Assembly (NCBI GenBank): GCA_040390855.1
Contig: JAZJXO010000017.1
Span: 1-64,000 of the forward strand
DNA length: 64,000 bases
Source: Parvibaculum sp040390855
GTDB taxonomy: Bacteria > Pseudomonadota > Alphaproteobacteria > Parvibaculales > Parvibaculaceae
Reading direction: 5' to 3'
Positions within the stretch are counted from its first letter, which is position 1; the number at the start of each line of letters is the position of its first letter. Below are positions 50,344 through 59,214 of this stretch, one piece after another. The notes below the pieces were generated by a model. That model was given only the letters and a program-made list of their open reading frames with translations, had not been told where the DNA came from and ran no database searches. The position numbers and the translations under genes are program-made.

Positions 50344-50976
50344 TTACGGGCGGATCATCTGCATGAAGCGGGCTTCTAGGCGCGGGTCGTCGCGGAAGAC
50401 ACCTGTAAACTGCGTGGTGATGGTCGCCACGTCCGGTTTCTTGATGCCGCGTGTCGTCATGCATTGATGCTTGGCATCAATGAGGATGGCCACACCGGCA
50501 GGTGCGAGTGCTTGCGTAATCGCGTCAGCGATCTGCGCGGTCATGGTTTCTTGTGTCTGCAAGCGCTTGGCGTAAATCTCGACGACGCGCGCGAGTTTGG
50601 AAATGCCCACGACCTTGTTGGTCGGCACATAGGCGATGTGAACCTTGCCGAGAATGGCGACCATGTGATGTTCGCAATGCGATTCAAGGCTGATGTCGCG
50701 CAGCATCACCATGTCCTGATAGCCGGATACTTCCTCGAATGTGCGGGAAAGCTCCTTGATCGGATCGGCATTATAGCCTTCAAAGAACTCTTCATAGGCG
50801 CGCGTCACGCGGCCGGGCGTGTCGATCAGGCCTTCGCGGTCCGGGTTGTCGCCCGCCCAGGCGATCAGCGTGCGCACGGCGGCTTCCGCTTCTTCGCGGC
50901 TCGGCTTTTTCACTTCCGGCAATTCGACGGATTTCAAGCGCGAACCCAGTCCTTCAACAACAACATTCATGTTCAT
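50344..50976 (-). CDS. folE: GTP cyclohydrolase I
   Basis: The 210-residue enzyme makes dihydroneopterin triphosphate for folate/pterin synthesis. It shows GLIDTPGRVTRAYEEFFEGY, ISLESHCEHHMVAILGKVHIAYVP (Zn Cys/His), VVGISKLARVVEIYAKRLQTQE, and IDAKHQCMTTRGIKKPDV with the second Zn cysteine. ATG 50976 (or 50970) is preferred to 51045. A clear terminator follows, so it is separate from hisI. Confidence 0.93.
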   Translation of the reverse strand: MNMNVVVEGLGSRLKSVELPEVKKPSREEAEAAVRTLIAWAGDNPDREGLIDTPGRVTRAYEEFFEGYNADPIKELSRTFEEVSGYQDMVMLRDISLESHCEHHMVAILGKVHIAYVPTNKVVGISKLARVVEIYAKRLQTQETMTAQIADAITQALAPAGVAILIDAKHQCMTTRGIKKPDVATITTQFTGVFRDDPRLEARFMQMIRP

Positions 50977-51366
50977 CTGACCATTCTCGTTTGGGGGGAC
51001 GCCCGCCAAAACAAAGGCAGGGGCCAAATCATTCCCATCAAGCAACGCGGTTTATATGCCATGTGAAAGCCGCTCTGGCATCGTCACAAGGATGCATATG
51101 GCATTGCACAAAGAGCCTATCAAGACCGTGCAACACCTAAACCCCGCAAGATCAGGGGAAAAATCCGGCTCGTTTCCTCCATTTTAAGCCTTGCCGCCGA
51201 TGGTGAAGCCGAATAACAAATGGGTGTGACGCTTGGCCGTTACCCTCAACGAATGGACCGGATATGACCTGTCGAAGCTGCGGACACATCACGATCACCG
51301 CCTGAGGCCCCTCGCGACGAAGGGGGTCGGGTTTACTCCCTTGCTGATTTGAGAGACCGCTCCGAC
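50977..51366. other. 390-nt region between folE and cysS
   Basis: The two genes diverge here, so both promoters must lie in this stretch. I see no hairpin with a T-tract, no riboswitch-like structure and no additional gene. Confidence 0.5.
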
Positions 51367-52764
51367 ATGACCAATCCTGAATCCGGCCCACTCTTCCTCT
51401 ACAACACGCTGACCCGTTCCAAAGACCTTTTCGTGCCCGCCGACCCTGCGCGCGTGACCATGTATGTCTGCGGCCCCACGGTTTACAATTTTGCCCATAT
51501 CGGCAATGCGCGGCCTGCTGTTGTCTTCGACGTTCTCGCCCGCCTGCTGCGCCGGCTCTATCCGCGTGTCGTCTATGCCCGCAATATCACGGACATCGAG
51601 GACAAGATCATCGCGGCGGCGAAAGAGCAGGGCGTTCCGATCAGCACCATCACCGACAAATATGCCGACATCTACCGCAAGGATATGGGCACGCTCGGCG
51701 TCAGGCTGCCGGACATCGAGCCGAAGGCGACCGATGCCATACCCGATATGATCTCGATGATGGAACGCCTCATCGCCAGCGGCCATGCCTATGCCGCCGA
51801 AGGCCATGTGCTCTTTCATGTGGCCTCGTTCAAGGAATACGGCGCGCTGTCGCGGCGTGATCTGGACGACATGATCGCCGGTGCCCGCGTCGAGGTCGCG
51901 CCCTACAAAAAAGACGCGACCGACTTCGTGCTGTGGAAACCGTCAACGCCCGACCAGCCCGGCTGGGACAGTCTATGGGGCCGTGGCCGTCCGGGCTGGC
52001 ATATCGAATGCTCGGCCATGATCGAGAAGCATCTGGGCGACACCATCGACATTCATGCCGGCGGCATCGACCTCCAGTTCCCGCATCATGAAAATGAAAT
52101 CGCGCAATCGACCTGTGCCCATGGCGGCAAGGTCTTTTCTCGCTTCTGGCTTCACAACGGCTTTGTGAATATCGAAAAAGAGAAAATGTCGAAATCCATC
52201 GGCAATGTCCTGTTGGTGCATGATCTCATCAAGCAAGCCCCCGGCGAGGCGATCCGTCTGGCGCTGCTCAATGGCCATTACCGCCAGCCGCTCGACTGGA
52301 CAGCGGAGGGTCTGGCGCAGGCCCGCCAGATGCTCAACCGCCTCTATGGTGCTCTGCGCACATTGGCGGATGTGGAAGCCTCGGCCAATGGGGCCGTACC
52401 GCAAGAGTTCATGGACGCGCTGCTCGACGATTTGAACACGCCCAAGGCGCTCGCCGTCCTGTTCGACTTGGCCAAACAGGCCAACACCGCGACCGATAAC
52501 GCAGAAAAACTCCGGATCAAATCGGCCCTTCTGGCGGCGGGTGGGCTCATCGGCCTTCTGGAACAAGACCCCGAAATCTGGTTTGCAGGAGGCGGCGTCG
52601 CTCCCCATATAGACGCTGACGAGATCGAAGCCCTGATCGCCGCGCGGGCCGATGCGCGCAAGAACAAGGACTTCAAAGAGAGCGACCGCATTCGCGACGA
52701 GCTTGCAGGACGCGGCATCCAGATCGAAGACGGGCCGAAAGGCACAACTTGGCGTGTAGGCTGA
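51367..52764 (+). CDS. cysS: Cysteinyl-tRNA synthetase
   Basis: The 465-residue class I synthetase has YVCGPTVYNFAHIGNARPAVVFD (Zn Cys, HIGH-like HIGN), GWHIECSAM and IHAGGIDLQFPHHENEIAQS (Zn ligands), and the KMSKS loop EKEKMSKSIGN. ATG 51367 (MTNPESG) is used; the first six residues of the longer frame lack an RBS. The stop overlaps the start of the Fe-S scaffold gene (TGATG). Confidence 0.94.
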   Translation: MTNPESGPLFLYNTLTRSKDLFVPADPARVTMYVCGPTVYNFAHIGNARPAVVFDVLARLLRRLYPRVVYARNITDIEDKIIAAAKEQGVPISTITDKYADIYRKDMGTLGVRLPDIEPKATDAIPDMISMMERLIASGHAYAAEGHVLFHVASFKEYGALSRRDLDDMIAGARVEVAPYKKDATDFVLWKPSTPDQPGWDSLWGRGRPGWHIECSAMIEKHLGDTIDIHAGGIDLQFPHHENEIAQSTCAHGGKVFSRFWLHNGFVNIEKEKMSKSIGNVLLVHDLIKQAPGEAIRLALLNGHYRQPLDWTAEGLAQARQMLNRLYGALRTLADVEASANGAVPQEFMDALLDDLNTPKALAVLFDLAKQANTATDNAEKLRIKSALLAAGGLIGLLEQDPEIWFAGGGVAPHIDADEIEALIAARADARKNKDFKESDRIRDELAGRGIQIEDGPKGTTWRVG

Positions 52765-53213
52765 TGCTGAACGAGATCTACAACACGCGGATCCTGAAAC
52801 TGGCAGCGGACATCCCGCTGACAGACCGTCTCGACGCGCCTGATGCGACGGTTACGGCTGTTTCCAAACTCTGCGGCTCCAAAGTCACTGTCGATGTGAA
52901 GATGGACGGTGACAAGGTTGTGGCCTATGGCGCCGACATCAAAGCCTGTGCCCTCGGTCAGGCCTCATCCTCCATCATGGCCCATCATGTGATCGGCGCG
53001 ACAGCATCGGAACTCCACGAAGTCGGCAAAGCCATGCGCGCCATGCTGAAAGAAGGGGCCGAGCCGCCGCGCGCCTTCATGGATGGCAAATGGCTTGATC
53101 TTGAAGTGCTGGAACCCGTGCGTGATTTCAAGGCGCGTCATGCCTCCACGCTGCTCGTGTTCGACGCGGTTGAAGAAGCTGTGGACAAGGCGATAGCGAA
53201 ACAACATGTCTGA
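52764..53213 (+). CDS. IscU/NifU-like iron-sulfur cluster scaffold protein
   Basis: The 149-residue protein resembles IscU/SufU N-terminal scaffolds: LNEIYNTRILKLAADI, Cys37 in KLCGSK and Cys62 in KACALGQASSSIM. The third ligand region reads VRDFKARHASTLLVFDAV, with His where IscU has Cys, and Ser replaces the usual Asp after Cys37. It may be a specialised carrier of alphaproteobacteria. It overlaps cysS by one base at the start and the TetR-like gene by 8 nt at the end. Confidence 0.85.
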   Translation: MLNEIYNTRILKLAADIPLTDRLDAPDATVTAVSKLCGSKVTVDVKMDGDKVVAYGADIKACALGQASSSIMAHHVIGATASELHEVGKAMRAMLKEGAEPPRAFMDGKWLDLEVLEPVRDFKARHASTLLVFDAVEEAVDKAIAKQHV

Positions 53214-53568
53214 TCTCAAGGACATCGCCCTCGATATCAACAGCGTCAGAACGAAAGTCCCGCTTTCCGCCTCGAACATTCTTGCGACAGGCGGTGCCGA
53301 GGCGCTCAGCCTGCGCGTCATCGCCGAGAGTGCAGGCATCGGCCTTGCGTCGATCTATCATTATTTTGCCAACAAGGACGTGTTGCTTGTCAGTCTTGCC
53401 CTGTCGGGCTTTTCCGAATTGCAGATCCAGATCATCTGGGAAGAAATTCTTAAGCGCTTCCCCGAAATCATCGTGACGAAAGAGCCGACATATACGCGCT
53501 CGACCTTCGTCAAAGGCTACGAGTCGATGATGGTAATGATCCCGAAGAAGAACGCGGTTGCGGCCTGA
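53206..53568 (+). CDS. Short TetR-like HTH protein lacking a full ligand domain
   Basis: The 120-residue protein has a clear TetR HTH (NILATGGAEALSLRVIAESAGIGLASIYHYFANKDVLLVSLA, residues about 24-66) but ends about 70 residues short of normal TetR proteins. The last third (EPTYTRSTFVKGYESMMVMIPKK) does not look like a dimerisation domain. It overlaps the scaffold gene by 8 nt. It may be a degraded regulator or a small dedicated DNA-binding protein of the operon. Confidence 0.7.
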   Translation: MSDLKDIALDINSVRTKVPLSASNILATGGAEALSLRVIAESAGIGLASIYHYFANKDVLLVSLALSGFSELQIQIIWEEILKRFPEIIVTKEPTYTRSTFVKGYESMMVMIPKKNAVAA

Positions 53569-53894
53569 AGTCCCGAAAAACGGGCCATTGCGGTTGCGGT
53601 TTCAAGGGCATGGACCGATAGGCGTTTGCTACTATATATTAACCAAAATGAGGTGATTTAGAGTCTCATTTTGGTGGCAACGCCTATTGGAACGAAGAAA
53701 TGTCCGGCATGTCCATGCATGGAAAAAATCTGAGGAGTGGGACGCCTGCCGCGCCCGTGACCCTCACTAGCACCGGCTCGGCCTGATCGGTCGAGCCGCC
53801 AGATGCGCGTGTCCTGCGCATCGCCAGAACATCCGTTATAGTTGAACTGAAATGCCTTGGGTCATTCGGCCCTTGTGCGCGTTCAGGCTTCATT
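53569..53894. other. 326-nt intergenic region with composite inverted repeat
   Basis: No gene is supported. The main structure is the inverted repeat at 53618-53687. A second smaller one, GGCTCGG...TCGAGCC, lies near 53768-53791. Confidence 0.5.
53618..53687. repeat. Composite inverted repeat
   Basis: Outer arms ATAGGCGTT (53618-53626) and AACGCCTAT (53679-53687) enclose inner arms ACCAAAATGAG (53642-53652) and CTCATTTTGGT (53665-53675). An extra AT-rich stretch (CTATATATTA) lies only in the left half. It could be a small RNA hairpin or a MITE-like remnant. Confidence 0.6.
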
Positions 53895-54215
53895 ATGCGA
53901 TTTGATCCCTTGTCCCTTGTCTTTCGTGGATTGATCCGGTTTTACCGCTGGTTCATTTCGCCTTTGATCGGGCCGGCTTGCCGGCACGGGCCGAGTTGTT
54001 CGCAATACGCAATCGAAGCCATTGAGCGGCACGGATCGTGGCGGGGAGGGTGGTTGACCCTTTCGCGCCTGTCGCGTTGTCACCCTTGGGGAACACACGG
54101 GTTCGATCCCGTCCCCGCAACGCTTGATCCGAGCCCTTGGTATGCGCCATGGCGCTATGGCCGCTGGACACTTGTTCCGGTAAAAGGTCACGAAACGATG
54201 AGAGAGACAAAATGA
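53895..54215 (+). CDS. yidD: Membrane protein insertion efficiency factor YidD
   Basis: The 106-residue protein has the family pattern LIRFYRWFISPLIGPACRHGPSCSQYAIEAIERHG, then GWLTLSRLSRCHPWGTHGFDPVP (abridged). An N-terminal amphipathic helix associates it with the inner membrane, where it aids YidC-dependent insertion. Its TGA overlaps the thrS ATG (ATGA). In most bacteria yidD lies next to rnpA-yidC, so its coupling with thrS is the alphaproteobacterial arrangement. Confidence 0.93.
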   Translation: MRFDPLSLVFRGLIRFYRWFISPLIGPACRHGPSCSQYAIEAIERHGSWRGGWLTLSRLSRCHPWGTHGFDPVPATLDPSPWYAPWRYGRWTLVPVKGHETMRETK

Positions 54216-56173
54216 TAAAACTGACTTTGCCCGACGGATCGGTCCGCGAACATGACGCGCCGCTCGACGGGCTGGCTTTTGCCGAGAGCATTGCCAAATC
54301 GCTTGCCAAGAAAGCCGTTGCCATCAAACTGAACGGCGAGGTGAAAGACCTCAGTACGCTGATCGACAAGGACGCGTCGATTGAAGTCGTGACGGTTGCA
54401 ACGCCGGACGGTCTCGAACTGCTGCGCCATGATGCGGCGCATATCATGGCCGAAGCCGTGCAGGAGCTGTTCCCCGGCACGCAGGTCACAATCGGCCCCG
54501 CCATTGAAAATGGCTTCTTTTACGACTTCTCGCGCTCCGAACCGTTCCGTCCCGAAGATCTCGAAAAGATCGAAGAGCGGATGCGTCAGATCGTTGATCG
54601 CAACGAGACGATCACGCGCGAAGTCTGGAAGCGCGATGACGCCATTGCCTTCTTCAAGAGCATTGGCGAACATTACAAGGCCGAAATCATCGGCAGCATT
54701 CCGGCAGGTGAAGAAGTCTCCGTCTATCGTCAGGGCAACTGGCTTGACCTTTGCCGCGGTCCGCATCTTCCGTCTACAAACAAATTGGGTAAAGCCTTCA
54801 AGCTGACGAAACTTGCCGGTGCCTATTGGCGCGGCGACAGCCGCAACGAGATGCTTCAGCGCATTTATGGCACGGTCTGGGCGACGGATACCGAGTTAAA
54901 GGCTTATCTTACGATGATCGAGGAAGCCGAAAAGCGTGACCATCGCAAGATCGGTCGCGAGATGGACCTCTATCATTTTCAGGAAGAGGCTCAAGGTTCG
55001 GTGTTCTGGCACCCCAAGGGCTATACGATCTTCAATCAGCTTGAAGCCTATATTCGCCGTCGCCTCAACAGTTCGGGCTATGTCGAGGTGAAGACGCCAC
55101 AGCTTATGGATTCGAAGTTCTGGGAACAGTCTGGTCACTGGGGCAAGTATCGCGAAAACATGTTTGTCGTGCCGGACGAAGTTCCGGGTACGGAAGATGA
55201 AGGTCCCGTGCTGACCGGCAAGGGCGATCTCATGGCTCTGAAGCCGATGAACTGCCCCGCGCATGTGCAGATTTTCAATCAGGGCATCAAGTCCTATCGC
55301 GATCTGCCGATCCGCATGGCCGAGTTCGGTTGCTGCCACCGCAACGAAGCGCATGGCGCTCTGCATGGCCTGATGCGCGTGCGCCAGATGACGCAGGACG
55401 ATGCGCATATTTTCTGCACGGAAGAACAAATCCAGTCGGAGACAGAGCATTTCGTTAATCTGCTCTATGCCGTCTACAAGGATTTGGACTTCGCCGACGT
55501 CGTGATCAAACTCGCCACACGGCCCGAAAAGTTCGGCGGCACGATCGAGCGTTGGGATGTTGCCGAAAAAGCCTTGGGCGACGCGCTGCGTGCCACCGGC
55601 CATGATTTTGTGATTGCGGAAGGCGAGGGTGCCTTCTATGCGCCCAAACTTGAGTTCCATCTGAAAGACGCCATCGGTCGGTCATGGCAGGTCGGCACAT
55701 TGCAGCTCGACTATGTGCTGCCCGAACGTCTTGGCGCAACTTACGTCGCCGAAGACGGCTCGCGCAAAAATGCCGTCATGCTTCACCGCGCCATCTTGGG
55801 TACGTTGGAGCGCTTCATCGGTATTCTCATCGAAAGCAGCGCAGGCAAATTGCCGATGTGGCTCGCGCCCGTGCAGGTTGTGATGACAACGATCACATCG
55901 GACGCCGACGAGTATGCAACGCAAGCCGCCGCTGCTTTGCGCGCAGCCGGTCTTCGCGTCGTGCTCGACGTGCGCAACGAGAAGATCAACTACAAAGTGC
56001 GCGAGCACTCGGTCGGCAAAGTGCCGGTGATCCTTGTTGCGGGCAAACGCGAAGCCGAAGAGGGCACCGTGTCTATGCGTCGCCTCGGCTCGCAGGACCA
56101 GACGGTGGTGAAACTTAGCGACATCATCAAGGCGCTGGCGACGGAAGCAACGCCGCCCGACTTGGCATCGTGA
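54212..56173 (+). CDS. thrS: Threonyl-tRNA synthetase
   Basis: The 653-residue class II synthetase has an N-terminal TGS domain (MIKLTLPDGSVREHDAPLDG), the editing domain (HDAAHIMAEAVQELFPGTQVTIGPAIENGFFYDF, abridged; CRGPHLPST) and the catalytic core (MKPMNCPAHVQIF with Zn Cys, RMAEFGCCHRNEAHGALHGLMRVRQMTQDDAHIFC, abridged). A C-terminal anticodon-binding domain follows (PVQVVMTTITSDADEYA). The ATG overlaps the yidD stop. Confidence 0.95.
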   Translation: MIKLTLPDGSVREHDAPLDGLAFAESIAKSLAKKAVAIKLNGEVKDLSTLIDKDASIEVVTVATPDGLELLRHDAAHIMAEAVQELFPGTQVTIGPAIENGFFYDFSRSEPFRPEDLEKIEERMRQIVDRNETITREVWKRDDAIAFFKSIGEHYKAEIIGSIPAGEEVSVYRQGNWLDLCRGPHLPSTNKLGKAFKLTKLAGAYWRGDSRNEMLQRIYGTVWATDTELKAYLTMIEEAEKRDHRKIGREMDLYHFQEEAQGSVFWHPKGYTIFNQLEAYIRRRLNSSGYVEVKTPQLMDSKFWEQSGHWGKYRENMFVVPDEVPGTEDEGPVLTGKGDLMALKPMNCPAHVQIFNQGIKSYRDLPIRMAEFGCCHRNEAHGALHGLMRVRQMTQDDAHIFCTEEQIQSETEHFVNLLYAVYKDLDFADVVIKLATRPEKFGGTIERWDVAEKALGDALRATGHDFVIAEGEGAFYAPKLEFHLKDAIGRSWQVGTLQLDYVLPERLGATYVAEDGSRKNAVMLHRAILGTLERFIGILIESSAGKLPMWLAPVQVVMTTITSDADEYATQAAAALRAAGLRVVLDVRNEKINYKVREHSVGKVPVILVAGKREAEEGTVSMRRLGSQDQTVVKLSDIIKALATEATPPDLAS

Positions 56174-56180
56174 TTTTTGT

Positions 56181-56210
56181 CTTCACCCTCTCTTTGAGGG
56201 AGGGTGAAGA
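56181..56210 (+). terminator. Hairpin after thrS
   Basis: CTTCACCCTC and GAGGGTGAAG-type arms (TTCACCCTC/GAGGGAGGGTGAA) pair around TCTTT just past the thrS stop. No T-run follows directly, so termination is probable but not certain. Confidence 0.55.
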
Positions 56211-56287
56211 TAAGATGGAAAAAAATCTCTATCCCCCACTGATTATTTCTTGGATTTTCGCATTCCCGAAACCCATCAACGAAAAAC

Positions 56288-56329
56288 CAACGATCTCGCC
56301 ATGGAAAGCCTCGAACTCTTGCAAGAAAT
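56288..56329. repeat. 42-nt dispersed repeat, copy 2
   Basis: CAACGATCTCGCCATGGAAA followed by GCCTCGAACTCTTGCAAGAAAT matches 31378-31419 except for one substitution and two one-base indels. Confidence 0.7.
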
Positions 56330-56550
56330 GCTCGGAATTCGAGTGTCAGTTCTGATGGATAACGCGCCTATCCCTGCTTTTTCGCGCGGTTTCTTTTCTT
56401 GATTGTCCATCCGGTCACCGACGACCTCGGCGAGGGCCGCGAATGGTTCAATGATTAAATAAATCCGAAAGCCACTTATGCTGCGTTCTGGTAAATGTCA
56501 TAGAATAGGACAGGGGTTTTATCGCGGCATCGGGTTCTGGGCTTAAGTCT

Positions 56551-58290
56551 ATGAATTTAAAATTCTTTTTTCTTTTGGTTGCCGTGCTCGGCAGCGTTGG
56601 ACCTGTCTTGGCTGACGGTCCGGCGACGATGGCACCGGTTGTGAGCCTTCTCGACGGAGGCGATGCCGCGTCTCCGGCCACGCCTCCGGCGATGCGTTGG
56701 CGCGTCACCAAAACGCAATGGACGCAAAGCGATGAGCGTGCATTCGGCGAATTTGTCCATGCCCTCGGTACGAGCGATTGCGGCACGATGGACGAGTGTT
56801 TGAAAAGCTCCGCCAACATTTACCGTGCGAGCGATCCGCAGGGCATGAGCTTCTTTGCTGATTGCGCCGATCTGCCATATTTGTTGCGCGGTTACTTCGC
56901 GTGGAAAAACGGATTGCCCTTTTCCTATGCGAGCGGTGTCGCCGCCATCGGCAATTCCAATGATCTGCGCTATTCGCGTTACGGCAATTATGTCTTTGCG
57001 CGAACCGATGTGCGCCCGCCGTCAGAAGGCGTCTGGCCTAACGCACAATATGTTTTTACGAGTCTCAATAATTTTATTTCGAGCGCCATGTATCGTTTCT
57101 CGCCCGATCAGGAGAAGGGCGAGTTGCCCGATTTTTATCCGGTGAAAATCGCGCCTGCCTCCATTCGTCCGGGTACGGTCATTTATGATCCGAATGGCCA
57201 TGTTGCCGTTGTCTATGATGTGGATGATGAAGGCCGCATCCGTTTCATCGACAGCCATCCCGACAACAGCGTCACGCGCGGTAACTATGGCCGACGCTTT
57301 GTCCGGGCTTCTGCACCGATGGGGGCGGGATTTAAAAACTGGCGTCCGTTGACCCTTGTCGGCGCAACGCAAGGGGCCGACGGGTCCTATGTCGGCGGTG
57401 TTGTCAAACTTGCCGCCAATGCGGAATTGCCTGATTGGTCCGACGAGCAATTTTTCGGTACCAATCACGCAAGTTCATGGGGTCAGGCGCAGTTTGTTTA
57501 TAACGGTCAGGCGATTGATTACTATGACTATGTCCGCCGCGCCGTTGCAGGCCACGACATTATCTATGACCCGATTACGGAGACCCGCAGTATGGTGCGC
57601 GGGCTCTGCGAAGATTTGCGGTACCGCGCCGAGGCTGTGGATATTGCCGTGAAGGCAGGCCTGAATGCGCAGAGTCAACCCGCGCGGCTACCACAAAACA
57701 TTTACGGTACCGAAGGTGATTGGGAAACCTATTCAACGCCATCGCGTGATGCGCGTCTCAAGGTCTCGTTCAAAGAGTTGCGCGATCAGGCTTTGCGCTT
57801 TGTCGAACTGGCGCAGGCGGGGGACGCGCATGTCGCCTATGGCGGCGGCGACTTGATCGCCGATATTGAGAAAGCACATGACGAGGAAGCCGCGCAGTGC
57901 AACGTGACTTACACCGGAAGTGACGGCAGCGTTCGCACGCTCACTTTTGTCGAAGCGCGTCAGCGTCTTTTTGCCATGTCGTTTGATCCTTATCACTGTC
58001 CCGAACGGCGCTGGGGCGCGACGTTGCCGCAAGAGCTTGCAACCTGTCCCGACAATGCATTGAAAGGTCAGTGGTACACAGCCGAGCAACGTTTACGCAA
58101 TCAGACGGATCGTGCTTATGATGTGGTGATGGACTTTTCATTGAGTGATCTTCTGCTCGCTATGCCGAATAGCGGTGCGGATCATGCGCCAGATGTTGAT
58201 CTCACCGCTGCACTCAATGCCGCTCGTGTCTCAAGTCCGCTGCATCCGGTGCTCGCATTAGAAACTGTACCAGAGGGCAAGACCCAGTGA
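56551..58290 (+). CDS. Large secreted protein with papain-like (NlpC/transglutaminase-type) features
   Basis: The 579-residue protein has a signal peptide (MNLKFFFLLVAVLGSVGPVLADG). A possible thiol-hydrolase core is visible: FFADCADLPYLLRGYFAWKNGLPFSY (Cys before a helix), RPGTVIYDPNGHVAVVYDVDDEG (His on a strand) and RFIDSHPDNSVTRG (polar third residue). The remaining 300 residues are helical with three cysteine pairs and no known domain. It is probably periplasmic or exported and may cleave peptides or peptidoglycan. The frameshifted outer-membrane gene downstream converges on it. The family is not recognised. Confidence 0.65.
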   Translation: MNLKFFFLLVAVLGSVGPVLADGPATMAPVVSLLDGGDAASPATPPAMRWRVTKTQWTQSDERAFGEFVHALGTSDCGTMDECLKSSANIYRASDPQGMSFFADCADLPYLLRGYFAWKNGLPFSYASGVAAIGNSNDLRYSRYGNYVFARTDVRPPSEGVWPNAQYVFTSLNNFISSAMYRFSPDQEKGELPDFYPVKIAPASIRPGTVIYDPNGHVAVVYDVDDEGRIRFIDSHPDNSVTRGNYGRRFVRASAPMGAGFKNWRPLTLVGATQGADGSYVGGVVKLAANAELPDWSDEQFFGTNHASSWGQAQFVYNGQAIDYYDYVRRAVAGHDIIYDPITETRSMVRGLCEDLRYRAEAVDIAVKAGLNAQSQPARLPQNIYGTEGDWETYSTPSRDARLKVSFKELRDQALRFVELAQAGDAHVAYGGGDLIADIEKAHDEEAAQCNVTYTGSDGSVRTLTFVEARQRLFAMSFDPYHCPERRWGATLPQELATCPDNALKGQWYTAEQRLRNQTDRAYDVVMDFSLSDLLLAMPNSGADHAPDVDLTAALNAARVSSPLHPVLALETVPEGKTQ

Positions 58291-58358
58291 TCTATCTTTC
58301 ACTGTGTTCCTGCCCGACAGGCTCTGCATGTAGCTCAACTCTGTCGTCACCGTGTTGT

Positions 58359-59067
58359 CTATTTTTTCACGAATGATAATCCGAGTTTGTTCGATAGGAC
58401 CTGCCGTGCGGCCGCGCTGCGATCCTGCGAGATGGTGGCGAGGCTTTCACTCTTCAGCATGATCTGGATGTCGTACTTAAAATTTACACCGAGCGTCAGA
58501 TTGGCTTTGATTTCATTTGGGGTGTTGCCGGGCTTGATGCGGAGGGCGATGAGATTGTCGCTGAACCCGTCGAGCCCCAACCATTTGAAATGCTGTCCCA
58601 TTGTGATGCCGAACTCGCCGTCCACATCGCCGCGCTTCGAGGAATAGCCGTCATCCGAGCTTGCTGCGCCATGCCAGATCGCCATCGGTTGCAGCGAGAA
58701 ATAGGTGTCCTGCCATTCTCCCAACGCATAACGTGCGCCAAACTCGACGCGCGACAGCCTGCTTTGCGAGACCGTCGAACCGAGCCAACTTGTTTTTTCA
58801 TTAGATAAAGGCAGCGGTACCGACCAGCGTGAAGTCGTTCCAAAGACCGTATTCAAAATAGGGTTGCAACTCTTTCTTGCTGAAGCTGTTGCGGCGCTGT
58901 GGTTCGCCATATGCATCATATTCTTCTGTCGCATGGCTCACGGTGAAAGGCACGATGAGTTGCAAGTGTCCGACAGGTTGCGGCCATGCGCCCGCCTTTG
59001 CGGCGCAAGGCCACAGAGCTATGACACAGAGTGATGCACCAATCTTCGCCCCGATCCGTGAGCCCAC
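58359..59067 (-). pseudogene. Frameshifted outer-membrane beta-barrel-like protein
   Basis: A GTG at 59067 behind AGGAGG starts a signal peptide (GAKIGASLCVIALWPCAAKAGA) and strands such as GHLQLIVPFTVSHATEEYDAYGE and LQPYFEYGLWNDFTLVGTAAFI, then a stop at 58801. The same protein continues in another frame as SNEKTSWLGSTVSQSRLSRVEFGARYALGEWQD and ends LSNKLGLSFVKK. At the break the DNA reads ATCTAATG; a second TC (ATCTCTAATG) would restore AFISNEKTSW. A 2-nt deletion in a TC repeat therefore explains the frameshift. The whole would be a barrel of about 236 residues. Confidence 0.75.
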
Positions 59068-59214
59068 ACGGCCTCCTTTTTCTGAGCTATAATCATCAGG
59101 GCGCTGCGGGTGCGTGTAAAGTTGCCACTCAGACTTGCCCACAATTTTGACTGTTGAAGTCCTCGTGCATCGCATTTAAATGCATCATTGCCTGACCGTA
59201 TAAGGAATATTCAC

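Larger units (their letters stand above)
56174..56550. other. 377-nt intergenic region after thrS
   Basis: No gene is supported. It carries the thrS hairpin and the second copy of the 42-nt dispersed repeat (56288-56329). Confidence 0.6.

Noticed and set aside
54090..54115. GGTTCGATCCC resembling a tRNA T-loop
   Set aside because: It lies within the conserved YidD motif GTHGFDPVP, and no acceptor, D or anticodon stems surround it.
56170..56355. 61-codon frame after thrS
   Set aside because: It overlaps the thrS end and consists of the hairpin and the dispersed repeat.
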